From positions 32,104 through 96,103 of the forward strand of contig JAIETR010000034.1 of the NCBI GenBank assembly GCA_019745075.1: a DNA stretch of 64,000 bases, written 5' to 3'. Positions 37,512 through 45,744 of this stretch are shown in pieces (position 1 is the first letter of the stretch; the number at the start of each line of letters is the position of its first letter). The notes under the pieces were generated by a model. That model did not search any database. It was given only the letters and a program-made list of their open reading frames with translations, and was not told the DNA's origin. The translations under genes were made by a program, and so were the position numbers. Source of the DNA: Qipengyuania sp. Lineage in GTDB: Bacteria > Pseudomonadota > Alphaproteobacteria > Sphingomonadales > Sphingomonadaceae.

Positions 37512-39432
37512 CGCGGATTTCCCGGCCCGCTTGTGCGTTCATTCGAAAGCCGACGAACATTGTGAGCGCGACCAGCAATTGCACTCCAAGGACTTGCGCG
37601 GTCGGATAGAGGCCGAGAAAGTCAATTCGAGGTATGCCATCGACGGGTGTGACACTCAGGAAGCCAGCTTCCTGAAGCGCTGCGATTCCCTTTCCGGCGA
37701 GGACCACCGCCAACAGCGCGATGAGAATTGAACTGTAGCGAAAGAACTGAGCGATCGGGAGCCGCAAAGAAAACCGGATCATCGCCCACGCAATCGCACA
37801 GAGCAACGCGGCGCCGGCCGAAGCGCCGGCCAGCAACTCCAATTTTGCCCCCTCCGACCACATGGCCGCATAGAACAGGATGGTTTCGAACGCCTCGCGA
37901 TAGACGACGAGGAACGCCAGTCCGAACAGAAACCAAGCGGACCCCTTCGTCAGGGCCTTGCTCATCCTCTGGCGGATGTAGAGCTGCCAGGCATCGGCCT
38001 GCGATTTCCCGTGCATCCAGATTCCTACCGAAACCAGGACAATCGCCGCGAGAATGCCCCCAAACCCTTCGGTCAACTCGCGGCTCGCCCCACTGATGGC
38101 GAGAAATCGCGTCGTGACGACCCATGTCAGCACTCCCGCAAGCAAAGCTGCGATCCAGCCGCCGTGGACATACGGAAGGGCATCCTCGCGGTCGCTCTTG
38201 CGCAGGAACGTCAGCATTGCGACCACAACGAGCAGGGCCTCGACTCCCTCGCGCAAGAGGATGGTAAGCGCGCTTAGAAATGTGGAGATTCCACCGCTGG
38301 CTGGCTCGGCGAGCGTTCGCTCGGCTTCGTCGAACAATCCCGTCAGCGTCGTCGCCTCCGCCTCGACCTCTTGAATCGTCTTGCGCTGGGTGATGGCAAC
38401 CCGCAACCCCGCCATCGCGCGTTCGATCTTTCGCACGAGCGGTCTGTCGCGCGCGCCGAGAAGGGGCTCGAGCTGCTCGAACCCGTCGAGATAAGCCGAC
38501 AGGGCAAGGCGCTCGGCTTGTTCGGCACTGCCATCCCGGTAGGCCGCGACGCTCTGGACCAGACGTGCCCGGGCGACGGTCAAGGTCCTCGCGCCGCCTT
38601 GCCCCGGAACTTGCGGCGAGGATCGCAGATATGCGGTGACGGCGGCTGCCTTCTCTTCGCCGATCTCGCTCGCGAGTGCTTGCGGGGTAAGTGAAACGAG
38701 CGTTTTCAAATCGGGAATTTTTCGTGCCAGCCCGGGCTCGGATTGCCACAGGCGCTTGCCTTCGGCGATCAACGGCGCGGGATAAGCAAAGCCGCCGGCG
38801 TGGAAGGCAAGCGCCCAGCGGTCCTCGGACGACATGTCCCTGAAGCTGGTCATAGCTGTGCCGTCCAGGCCTTGGGCAATCACCTGTTCCAAAGCGAAAA
38901 TGCTTCTCTGCCTGGCGCGTTCGCGAGCGGTGAAATCGACAGGCGCGGGATCGAGACCGCTCGCGGCCGGCCCATCTCCCATGCCGGTCGCACCGTGGCA
39001 GCTGGCGCATCGCTCCTGATAGAGCGCCGCTCCGCGGGCCAGGTCCGGAATTTCCCGGGGAGCCAACGGCACGGGGTACGCCTCCACCAGGCTGGCCGCC
39101 AGAGCACGGGCCAGCCGGGCAACCTCGTCCGGGGATCGCTTCGCCTGGACCGCGAGGCTGAGTGTGCCTGCCCGGTCAAGCAACGCAGCTTTGGCCGGCT
39201 TTGCGGCCAGCGTCGCCATGTTCCGGCGAGCCGTCTCGGAGAATTCCCGCATCTCCGCGAACTCGACGTCGCTGATCACCCGGCCGCCCTTCACAGCGCC
39301 CGCATAGTCCACGGCAACGTAGTCGAGCAGGCGCCAGGTGGTTTCGACAGTCTGCTGTTGAGTCGCGGCCTTGGCGATGCCGGCAGTCATGAGCACAAGC
39401 ACGGCAAGTAGGTACGTCAAAAGTCGGGTCAT
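37492..39432 (-). CDS. FTR1-family iron permease fused to a cytochrome c domain
   Basis: The 646-residue protein has a signal peptide (1-22), a helical periplasmic region with one haem motif CASCH (about residue 145), and a C-terminal seven-helix FTR1 permease with the paired iron-site motifs REGVE (about 395) and REAFE (about 510). It should import iron oxidised or reduced by the attached cytochrome domain. Codon use is less GC-rich than its neighbours, suggesting acquisition. A Fur-like palindrome lies 62 bp upstream. The start at 39432 places the signal peptide correctly. Confidence 0.9.
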   Translation of the reverse strand: MTRLLTYLLAVLVLMTAGIAKAATQQQTVETTWRLLDYVAVDYAGAVKGGRVISDVEFAEMREFSETARRNMATLAAKPAKAALLDRAGTLSLAVQAKRSPDEVARLARALAASLVEAYPVPLAPREIPDLARGAALYQERCASCHGATGMGDGPAASGLDPAPVDFTARERARQRSIFALEQVIAQGLDGTAMTSFRDMSSEDRWALAFHAGGFAYPAPLIAEGKRLWQSEPGLARKIPDLKTLVSLTPQALASEIGEEKAAAVTAYLRSSPQVPGQGGARTLTVARARLVQSVAAYRDGSAEQAERLALSAYLDGFEQLEPLLGARDRPLVRKIERAMAGLRVAITQRKTIQEVEAEATTLTGLFDEAERTLAEPASGGISTFLSALTILLREGVEALLVVVAMLTFLRKSDREDALPYVHGGWIAALLAGVLTWVVTTRFLAISGASRELTEGFGGILAAIVLVSVGIWMHGKSQADAWQLYIRQRMSKALTKGSAWFLFGLAFLVVYREAFETILFYAAMWSEGAKLELLAGASAGAALLCAIAWAMIRFSLRLPIAQFFRYSSILIALLAVVLAGKGIAALQEAGFLSVTPVDGIPRIDFLGLYPTAQVLGVQLLVALTMFVGFRMNAQAGREIRATSPDT

Positions 39433-39493
39433 GAGTATTTCTCGGCAGTCACGAGCGCGCGCTAGACGACCGCCTTTGGTCAAGCAAGGGAAA

Positions 39494-39508
39494 TGCGACT
39501 CGTTCGCA
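39494..39508. promoter_or_regulatory. Fur-like palindrome between the iron permease and ssb genes
   Basis: TGCGACTCGTTCGCA has perfect 5-bp arms and keeps the TGC-N9-GCA frame of alphaproteobacterial Fur boxes. It lies 62 bp upstream of the FTR1 start. The assignment is inferred from similarity and from the iron role of the gene. Confidence 0.4.
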
Positions 39509-39672
39509 ACAAGGATCGGCCGGAAAAGGCATGGGTCCGTCGCATCATCGGCACGAGACGAATGGGTGGAAACCGCCCGTCTTCATGTGGCAAACCTGCC
39601 AAGGCCGTCCTACATCGCGGCGGGAATCACATACGAGAGCGCGCTCGCGCTCGAGTTGCAGGAGCGCGAAGA

Positions 39673-40197
39673 ATGGCGGGAAGCCTCAACAAGGTCATGC
39701 TGATCGGCAATCTGGGCGCGGATCCGGAAATCCGCAGCTTCCAGAACGGCGGCAAGGTCGCCAATCTGCGCATCGCCACCAGCGAAACCTGGAAGGACCG
39801 CAACACCGGCGAGCGGCAGGAGCGCACCGAGTGGCATACCGTGGCGATCTTCTCCGAAGGGCTGATCGGGGTGGTCGAACGTTATCTCAAGAAGGGCAGC
39901 AAGGTCTTCATCGAGGGCTCGCTCCAGACCCGCAAATGGCAGGACCAGAATGGGCAGGACCGCTATTCGACCGAGGTGGTGCTGCGCGGCCTCAACGGCA
40001 CGCTGACCATGCTCGACGGCGCGCAAGGCGGCGGCGGCGGCCAGCGCGCGGGCGGCTGGCAGCCGGGCGCGAGCCAGGAATCGGGCGGCGGCGACAATTG
40101 GCGCCAGAGCGGCGGCTCGGGCGGCGGCTCGGGCGGCGGCTCCGGCACGGGCAGCGGCTCGAATTACGACGACCTCGACGACGATATTCCGTTCTGA
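39673..40197 (+). CDS. ssb: Single-stranded DNA-binding protein
   Basis: The 174-residue protein has an N-terminal OB fold (about 1-112; '[17 protein letters not shown]', '[11 protein letters not shown]', '[15 protein letters not shown]'), a Gly/Ser-rich linker (about 120-163) and the acidic tail DDLDDDIPF that binds replication and repair partners. ATG 39673 has GGAG at 39661-39664. No convincing LexA box was found upstream. Confidence 0.96.
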   Translation: MAGSLNKVMLIGNLGADPEIRSFQNGGKVANLRIATSETWKDRNTGERQERTEWHTVAIFSEGLIGVVERYLKKGSKVFIEGSLQTRKWQDQNGQDRYSTEVVLRGLNGTLTMLDGAQGGGGGQRAGGWQPGASQESGGGDNWRQSGGSGGGSGGGSGTGSGSNYDDLDDDIPF

Positions 40198-40207
40198 TCG
40201 GGCGGTT

Positions 40208-42529
40208 TCAGGTCTTCGCCTCGCCGCTGTGCTTGGCGGGGCGGGTCGAGGTCAGCATCGCCTCGGTCAGAAAGCCGATCGGGTTGACCGCGGCGGCGCG
40301 CTTCTTGAGCTCGCCGCGCATCTTCTCGTATTCCTCCTCCATCTGCGGCGTGACCGTGGCGCGCGAATCGTCGAGCGCCTCGTCGAAATCGGCCCTGGCG
40401 ACCTCGGCGACATCGCCCCCCGCGCGGTGGAGCGCGTTGAGGCCGGCGCGGCGCACCACGTCTTCCAGGTCGGCGCCGGTGAAGCGCTCGGTCTTCGACG
40501 CGACATCGGCGAGACTGACATCCGCCGCCAGCGGCATCGCCTTGGTGTGGATACCGAGGATGCGCTCGCGCCCCTCCTGGTCCGGGGTGCCGACATAGAC
40601 CAGCTCGTCGAACCGGCCCGGCCGCAAGATCGCCGGATCGACCAGCGTCGGCCGGTTGGTGGCGCCGATCACCACCACCGAGCCCAGTTCCTCGAGCCCG
40701 TCCATTTCGGCGAGGATGGTGTTGACCACACGGCCCGTCACCTCGGGCTCGCCCTGGCCGCTGCCGCGCGCCGGGACCAGGCTGTCGATCTCGTCGATGA
40801 ACAGGATGCACGGCGCGACCGCGCGGGCGCGCTGGAACAGGCGGGCGATCTGCTGCTCGCTCTCGCCGTACCATTTGCTCAGCAGGTCGGAGCTCTTCAT
40901 CGAGATGAAGTTCGCCTCCGCCTCGCGGGCGACCGCCTTGGCCAGCAGGGTCTTGCCGGTGCCGGGCGGGCCGTAGAGCAGGAACCCCTTGGCCGGACGG
41001 ATGCCCAGGCGATGGAAGGCGTCGGGATGCCTGAGCGGCAGCTCGATGCCTTCCTTGAGCGTCTCGATCGCCTTGGCGATGCCGCCGATGTCCTCCCACC
41101 GGACATTGGGCACCTGCACCATCACCTCGCGCATTGCCGAGGGCTGGGTGCGCTTCAATGCGGCGAGAAAGTCCTCCCGGCCGACATAGAGTTCGTCGAG
41201 CACTTCCTGCGGAATGGTGCGCTCGTCGAGATCGATCTTCGGCATGATCCGGCGCACCGCCTCGATCGCGGCCTCGCGCGCGAGCGCGGCGATATCGGCG
41301 CCGACGAAGCCGTGGGTGGTGCGCGCCAGCTCGTCGAGATCGACCTTGTCGCCCAGCGGCATGCCGCGGGTGTGGATGCCCAGGATCTCGCGCCGCCCGT
41401 TCTCGTCGGGCACGCCGATCACGATCTCGCGGTCGAAGCGGCCGGGGCGCCGCAGCGCCTCGTCGATGGCATCGGGCCGGTTGGTGGCGGCGATGACGAC
41501 GAGGTTCGAGCGCGCTTCGAGCCCGTCCATCAGGGTCAGCAGCTGGGCGACGAGGCGCTTTTCGGCCTCGCCGGGTACGCGGTCGCGCTTGGGGGCGATC
41601 GAATCGATCTCGTCGATGAATACGATCGCCGGCGCGCTGCGGGCCGCTTCCTCGAACAGTTCGCGCAGGCGCTTCTCGCTCTCGCCATAGCCCGAGCCCA
41701 TGATCTCGGGACCGTTGATGGTGAAGAAGCTGGCGTCGCTCTCGTTGGCGACCGCCTGCGCCAGCCTGGTCTTGCCGGTTCCCGGCGGGCCGTGAAGCAG
41801 CACCCCGCGGGGCGGATCGACGCCCAGGCGGGTGAACAGCTCGGGGTAACGCAGCGGCAGCTCGACCATCTCGCGCAGCTGCTGGATGGTGTCGCCCATG
41901 CCGCCGACATCGTCGTAATTCACCACCGCGCGGCCGCCGCCCGGCTCCTCGAACTCGGCGCGCAGCTCGACCTCGGTGTTTTCGTCGATGTGGACGATGC
42001 CCTTGGGGCTGGTCGAAACCACGGTGAGGCGGATCTGCGTCAGCGCATAGGCGGGGGCGTTGAACAGGCCGCGCACCTGCGGCGGCATGTTCTGCACCGG
42101 CTGCTGCCCGGTGGTGGCGACCAGATCGCCGGCGACCAGCGGCTTGCGGAAGAAATTGCGCTTCAGCGCCTGCGCGGGACCCTGCAACCGCATTTCGCGC
42201 ACCGCCGGGGCGAAAACGACGCGGGTGGCGGGGCGCGATTGCGCGGCGGCGATGGTGACATGCTCGCCGGAGCCGACTTCGGCATTGCCGCGCTGGAGCC
42301 CGTCGAGGCGCACCACCTTGAGCGTCTGGTCCTCCTCGTAAGCCGGCATGGCGATCGCCGCGGTGGCGCGCTTCCCGGTGATCTCGAGCACATCGCCCTC
42401 GGTCACGCCGAGCGCCTGGAAGGCGCTGCGCGGCAACCTGGCGATGCCTTGTCCGCTTTCCTCCTGCCGTGCCGCCGCGACCTGCAGCTTGATCGTCTTG
42501 TCCGCTACCGCCGCCTGCGCATCGGGCAT
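40208..42529 (-). CDS. CDC48/VCP-like AAA+ ATPase
   Basis: The 773-residue protein contains the CDC48 N-domain (about 12-190, with a double-psi barrel start 'KLQVAAARQEESGQGIARL') and two AAA modules, each with Walker A (GPPGTGKT) and Walker B (IDEID). The two modules are near residues 230-450 and 510-730. CDC48 proteins extract or unfold proteins; bacterial members are scattered and their partners are unclear. The ATG at 42529 follows AGGAGAG, seven bases before. It ends 10 bases from the convergent ssb stop. Confidence 0.92.
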   Translation of the reverse strand: MPDAQAAVADKTIKLQVAAARQEESGQGIARLPRSAFQALGVTEGDVLEITGKRATAAIAMPAYEEDQTLKVVRLDGLQRGNAEVGSGEHVTIAAAQSRPATRVVFAPAVREMRLQGPAQALKRNFFRKPLVAGDLVATTGQQPVQNMPPQVRGLFNAPAYALTQIRLTVVSTSPKGIVHIDENTEVELRAEFEEPGGGRAVVNYDDVGGMGDTIQQLREMVELPLRYPELFTRLGVDPPRGVLLHGPPGTGKTRLAQAVANESDASFFTINGPEIMGSGYGESEKRLRELFEEAARSAPAIVFIDEIDSIAPKRDRVPGEAEKRLVAQLLTLMDGLEARSNLVVIAATNRPDAIDEALRRPGRFDREIVIGVPDENGRREILGIHTRGMPLGDKVDLDELARTTHGFVGADIAALAREAAIEAVRRIMPKIDLDERTIPQEVLDELYVGREDFLAALKRTQPSAMREVMVQVPNVRWEDIGGIAKAIETLKEGIELPLRHPDAFHRLGIRPAKGFLLYGPPGTGKTLLAKAVAREAEANFISMKSSDLLSKWYGESEQQIARLFQRARAVAPCILFIDEIDSLVPARGSGQGEPEVTGRVVNTILAEMDGLEELGSVVVIGATNRPTLVDPAILRPGRFDELVYVGTPDQEGRERILGIHTKAMPLAADVSLADVASKTERFTGADLEDVVRRAGLNALHRAGGDVAEVARADFDEALDDSRATVTPQMEEEYEKMRGELKKRAAAVNPIGFLTEAMLTSTRPAKHSGEAKT

Positions 42530-42640
42530 CGGCCGCTCTCCTGTTCTGTTCGGGCGCGGCGGGAGATGGGGTCTCGCGGCCCGCTCGTCAAATGAGCGAG
42601 GCGGCAAAACGCTCCGCCCGGCCCGCGGCGAGGGGACATG

Positions 42641-42673
42641 AAAAAAGCCCGGTCAGCAAAGCCGACCGGGCTT
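42641..42673 (-). terminator. Intrinsic terminator of the candidate small RNA
   Basis: AAGCCCGGTC (42645-42654) pairs perfectly with GACCGGGCTT (42664-42673). On the minus strand the stem is followed by six T (42646-42641). No T-run follows it on the plus strand, so it serves minus-strand transcripts. No protein-coding gene on that strand ends just before it. Confidence 0.8.
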
Positions 42674-42784
42674 GAAAGTCTTGGGAGAGGATGCCTGAAA
42701 GGCAGGGAGAGATATGCCGGCGGGCCCGCTTCTGTGCAAGTGCACAAAACACATCCGAGGTTGCATGAAATGCAATTAGCAAGG
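42641..42784 (-). ncRNA. Candidate structured small RNA with two C-rich anti-Shine-Dalgarno segments
   Basis: On the minus strand a promoter (42791-42819) is followed by stems TTGCAT/ATGCAA (42761-42775) and TGTGCA/TGCACA (42733-42746). A TGCC/GGCA hairpin (42692-42704) comes next, with CTCTCCC (42705-42711) and CCTCTCCC (42683-42690) on its two sides. An intrinsic terminator ends at 42641, making about 144 nt. The C-rich segments could pair with GGGAG ribosome-binding sites. It has no good long reading frame. Alphaproteobacterial sRNAs with C-rich loops are known, but I cannot assign this one to a family. Confidence 0.6.
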
Positions 42785-42790
42785 TAAATA

Positions 42791-42819
42791 ATTACAAAAC
42801 AACGTAATAATAGCGCCAA
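42791..42819 (-). promoter_or_regulatory. Sigma-70-like promoter for the candidate small RNA
   Basis: On the minus strand TTGGCG (42819-42814) and TGTAAT (42796-42791) are separated by 17 bp within an AT-rich patch unusual for this genome. Transcription would start near 42784. The remaining 42820-42950 is the leader of scoA. Confidence 0.6.
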
Positions 42820-42950
42820 CTTTTCGCGGGCCCAGACGTGGAAGGCCTATGCAATCGTATGCGGTGCGGTGCAGCATAGACAGCCATCGAGCCTCGCATG
42901 GGGTGACAGCCGGGAAGTGAAGGATTAGTGGGACCTCGCAAGGAGAGATC

Positions 42951-43658
42951 ATGGAAAAGCTCTACCCCGACGCCGCAGCCGCGCTCGATGACGTGCTCGA
43001 GGATGGGATGATTATCGCCAGCGGAGGGTTCGGCCTGTGCGGCATTCCCGAACGCCTGCTCGATGCGATCCGCGATTCGGGGGTCGGGGATCTCACCTTC
43101 TGCTCCAACAATGCCGGAATCGACAACGAGGGCATCGGCAAGCTGCTGCGCACGCGTCAGGTGAAGAAGATGATCTCCAGCTACGTCGGCGAGAACAAGG
43201 AGTTCGAGCGGCAATTCCTCGCCGGCGAGCTCGAGGTCGAGTTCTGCCCCCAGGGCACGCTGGCCGAGCGCATGCGCGCGGGCGGAGCGGGTATCCCCGG
43301 CTTTTACACCAGGACCGGTGTCGGCACCGCGGTGGCCGAGGGCAAGGAAGTCAAGGAATTCGATGGCGAGGAGTACATTCTCGAACGCGGCATCTTCGCC
43401 GACCTCGCGGTGATCAAGGCGTGGAAAGCCGACGAGACCGGCAATCTGGTGTTCCGCAAGACCGCGCGCAACTTCAACCTGCCCGCCGCGACCTGCGGAA
43501 AGGTCTGCGTGGTCGAGGTCGAGGAACTGGTCCCGGCCGGCAGCCTCGATCCCGACTGCGTGCATTTGCCCGGCGTCTACGTTCAGCGGATGATCGTCGG
43601 CGCGCCTTACGACAAGAAGATCGAATTCCGCACCGTGCGGGAGCGCGAACCGGCGTGA
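42951..43658 (+). CDS. scoA: 3-oxoacid CoA-transferase, subunit A
   Basis: The 235-residue A subunit binds CoA; its family signature 'IIASGGFGLCGIPERLLDAI' is at 21-40 and 'FCSNNAGIDNEGIG' at 51-64. With subunit B it moves CoA between succinyl-CoA and acetoacetate in ketone-body use. ATG 42951 has AAGGAGAG eight bases before. The gene for subunit B does not follow directly: two lipoprotein-type genes lie between, all with overlapping starts and stops. Confidence 0.93.
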   Translation: MEKLYPDAAAALDDVLEDGMIIASGGFGLCGIPERLLDAIRDSGVGDLTFCSNNAGIDNEGIGKLLRTRQVKKMISSYVGENKEFERQFLAGELEVEFCPQGTLAERMRAGGAGIPGFYTRTGVGTAVAEGKEVKEFDGEEYILERGIFADLAVIKAWKADETGNLVFRKTARNFNLPAATCGKVCVVEVEELVPAGSLDPDCVHLPGVYVQRMIVGAPYDKKIEFRTVREREPA

Positions 43659-44470
43659 GGCGGGCGGCGGCTCTCGCATTGGCGAGCCTGCTCCCATTGA
43701 CCTCCGGCTGTGTTGCCGCGGTGGTGCCGCTCGTTGCCGGGGCAGCGGTGGTGAGGACGCAGACCGGGCGCGATGTGCCGCGCGCGGCGGCGCCATCGGC
43801 GGCCACCGCTTCCGCGCGAAGCGATCTCGAGGTCATGCGAACCTCGCTGGCCGCCTTGCCCGCGCCCGATTCCCCCGCTCGGCCCGGCAATCCTTCGATC
43901 GCGGCGTTCCGGAGCTACGCGCTCGGCGAGGCCGAGATTCGCGCCGGAACGGCCAAGCGGGCGAGCGCGATCCTTCCCGCGGCCAGCGAGCTGCGGCCCA
44001 GGCGCGCCGAGTGCGGAGCCTTGCCCGCCGCCGTCTTCGTCGATCTCGATCCCGGCCGCGGCGCCTTCGATCCGCTGGCGCCGGGCAGTGCCGACCCGGC
44101 GCTCGGCGCCGCGCTGGCCGCGTTGCGCGAGCGCGGCATCGGCGTGGTCTGGTTCAGCCGGCTCGGCGCGAATTTCGCCGCGGCGGCACGCGCCGCGCTG
44201 GTGCGGGGCGGGCTGGATCCCGCCGGCCGGGACGAGCTGGTGCTGATGCGCGATATCGGCGAGCGCAAGCAGTCGCTGCGCGACGCGGTCGCCAAGCGGT
44301 TCTGCCCCATCGCCATGCTGGGCGACGAACGCGCCGATTTCGACGAGCTCTACCTCTATCTCAAACACCCCGATGCGGCGGTCGAACTCGACGCCATGAT
44401 CGGGAGGGGGTGGTTTCTCGCCAGCCCGTTCACCCCCCAGGCCGCACTCGAAGCAGGAGCAACGCCATGA
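43655..44470 (+). CDS. Putative lipoprotein with HAD/acid-phosphatase-like motifs
   Basis: The start is a GTG overlapping the scoA stop as GTGA. The N-terminus ([19 protein letters not shown]) is a signal sequence ending in a lipobox-like Cys19, though -3 is Thr. The body has '[13 protein letters not shown]' with a DxD like HAD motif I and '[14 protein letters not shown]' like the last HAD motif of acid phosphatases. This suggests a distant class B/C acid phosphatase fold, an inference from these motifs. No homologue is recognised. Being inside the CoA-transferase operon is odd. Confidence 0.65.
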   Translation: MRRAAALALASLLPLTSGCVAAVVPLVAGAAVVRTQTGRDVPRAAAPSAATASARSDLEVMRTSLAALPAPDSPARPGNPSIAAFRSYALGEAEIRAGTAKRASAILPAASELRPRRAECGALPAAVFVDLDPGRGAFDPLAPGSADPALGAALAALRERGIGVVWFSRLGANFAAAARAALVRGGLDPAGRDELVLMRDIGERKQSLRDAVAKRFCPIAMLGDERADFDELYLYLKHPDAAVELDAMIGRGWFLASPFTPQAALEAGATP

Positions 44471-44583
44471 TCGCCTCCCGGATTCTCGCGCTGGCCCTGG
44501 CGGCGGCGATGCTCGGCGGGTGCGCCGCGCTGTTCCGGCCCGATGCCCGCTGGGAGCCCAAGAACGAAGGACCGACCCGATGA
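44467..44583 (+). CDS. Tiny putative lipoprotein
   Basis: The 38-residue product is a signal peptide with the lipobox LGGC (Cys19) followed by a short charged tail ('[18 protein letters not shown]'). Both ends overlap neighbours as ATGA, so it is translated within the operon between the HAD-like gene and scoB. Its length leaves little room for a folded domain. The function is unknown; lysis-type or membrane-anchoring peptides are possible. Confidence 0.55.
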   Translation: MIASRILALALAAAMLGGCAALFRPDARWEPKNEGPTR

Positions 44584-45236
44584 CCGATACGACCGTGAAG
44601 GCCGGCTGGACCCGCGACGAGATGGCCGCGCGCGCCGCAAAGGAGCTGCGCGACGGCTATTACGTCAATCTGGGCATCGGCATCCCGACGCTGGTCGCCA
44701 ACCATATTCCGGCGGGCATGCAGGTCACGCTCCAGAGCGAGAACGGGATGCTCGGGATCGGTCCATTCCCGCTCGACGGCGAGGAGGATGCCGATCTCAT
44801 CAACGCCGGCAAGCAGACCATCGGCGAGTTGCCGCACAGCGCCTATTTCGACAGCGCGGCCAGCTTCGCGATGATCCGGGGGGGGCACATCGATTTGACG
44901 GTGCTCGGCGCGATGGAGGTCAGCGAGGGCGGCGACATCGCCAACTGGATGATTCCCGGCAAGATGATCAAGGGCATGGGCGGCGCGATGGACCTCGTCG
45001 CCGGGGTCAAGAAGATCATCGTGGTGATGGAGCACACTTCCAAGGACGGCAGTCCCAAGTTCATCCCGGACTGCACGCTGCCGCTGACCGGCAGGAACGT
45101 GGTCGATATGATCGTCACCGATCTGGCGGTGTTCCATCGCCCCGATCACGCCGCGCCCTTCAGGCTGGTCGAAACCGCGCCGGGCGTGCGCGCCGACGAG
45201 ATCGCGGCCAAGACCACGGCGCGCTACGAAACCTAG
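44580..45236 (+). CDS. scoB: 3-oxoacid CoA-transferase, subunit B
   Basis: The 218-residue B subunit carries the catalytic glutamate in the conserved SENGMLG (about 53-59) and the glycine-rich '[14 protein letters not shown]' (29-42). It pairs with ScoA. The ATG overlaps the stop of the small lipoprotein gene as ATGA. The C-terminus '[15 protein letters not shown]' is typical and complete. Confidence 0.93.
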   Translation: MTDTTVKAGWTRDEMAARAAKELRDGYYVNLGIGIPTLVANHIPAGMQVTLQSENGMLGIGPFPLDGEEDADLINAGKQTIGELPHSAYFDSAASFAMIRGGHIDLTVLGAMEVSEGGDIANWMIPGKMIKGMGGAMDLVAGVKKIIVVMEHTSKDGSPKFIPDCTLPLTGRNVVDMIVTDLAVFHRPDHAAPFRLVETAPGVRADEIAAKTTARYET

Positions 45237-45397
45237 GGTGGCGCGATCAGGGCTCGCCGGGGCCGCTCGCGGGGGGTTTCCTCTTCGCCGCGTTGCTGTC
45301 GTCTCGCTTCGGTACCTCTTCGGCAGGCAGGCCCGGCAGAAAAGCGGAAGCGTTCGAACGGCTGTGCCGGGCGATCGTGATCACCGAGCAGCGCGGC

Positions 45398-45682
45398 ATG
45401 GCTCAGGTCGAGGCGCTCCCGAGGAACCCGCATATCGTCGCCGACAAAGCGATGAAGCGCTTCTTCGAAGTGGTCGAAAGAGACGAGCCGTCGCATTGGA
45501 AGCGCTATGACGCATGGCTGCGCGCTCATGGGCGACGGCTCAAACCCACCTGGCGCGAGCGGTGGAGCGATTCCTGGATCCACAAGTCGCTGATACTGGC
45601 GAAGCTTCCGGCGGTGTTCCTCAACCGCGGCAACCCGCGGCCGACCGCCTGGCCGGACGAGGACGCCACCGTCTACGCCTGA
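45398..45682 (+). CDS. Hypothetical protein, possible truncated ferritin-like remnant
   Basis: The 94-residue frame has 'FFEVVERDEPSHWKRYDAWLRAHG', including an ExxH pattern reminiscent of ferritin-like proteins. The frame stays open back to about 45234, so a start at GTG 45377 or earlier is possible. No convincing ribosome-binding site is seen, and a ferritin fold would need a longer N-terminal part. I regard it as a small unknown gene or decayed piece. Confidence 0.35.
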   Translation: MAQVEALPRNPHIVADKAMKRFFEVVERDEPSHWKRYDAWLRAHGRRLKPTWRERWSDSWIHKSLILAKLPAVFLNRGNPRPTAWPDEDATVYA

Positions 45683-45744
45683 CCGGCGCTGATTGACCTC
45701 CCCATGCTTGACCGGCGCGCGGCGCTGCCGCAGCGCTCTCCCGC

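Noticed and set aside
39433..39672. A LexA/SOS box upstream of ssb
   Set aside because: No GTTC-N7-GTTC or GAAC-N7-GAAC pattern was found in the gap; only the Fur-like palindrome stands out.
40229..42595. A 788-codon plus-strand frame antisense to the CDC48-like gene
   Set aside because: It mirrors the AAA+ gene, has no motif of its own, and is again the result of codon bias.
42691..42768. A 25-codon plus-strand frame starting at ATG 42691 behind GGGAGAGG
   Set aside because: The frame is very short, and the same bases are better explained as the C-rich part of the minus-strand small RNA, which has a promoter and a terminator.
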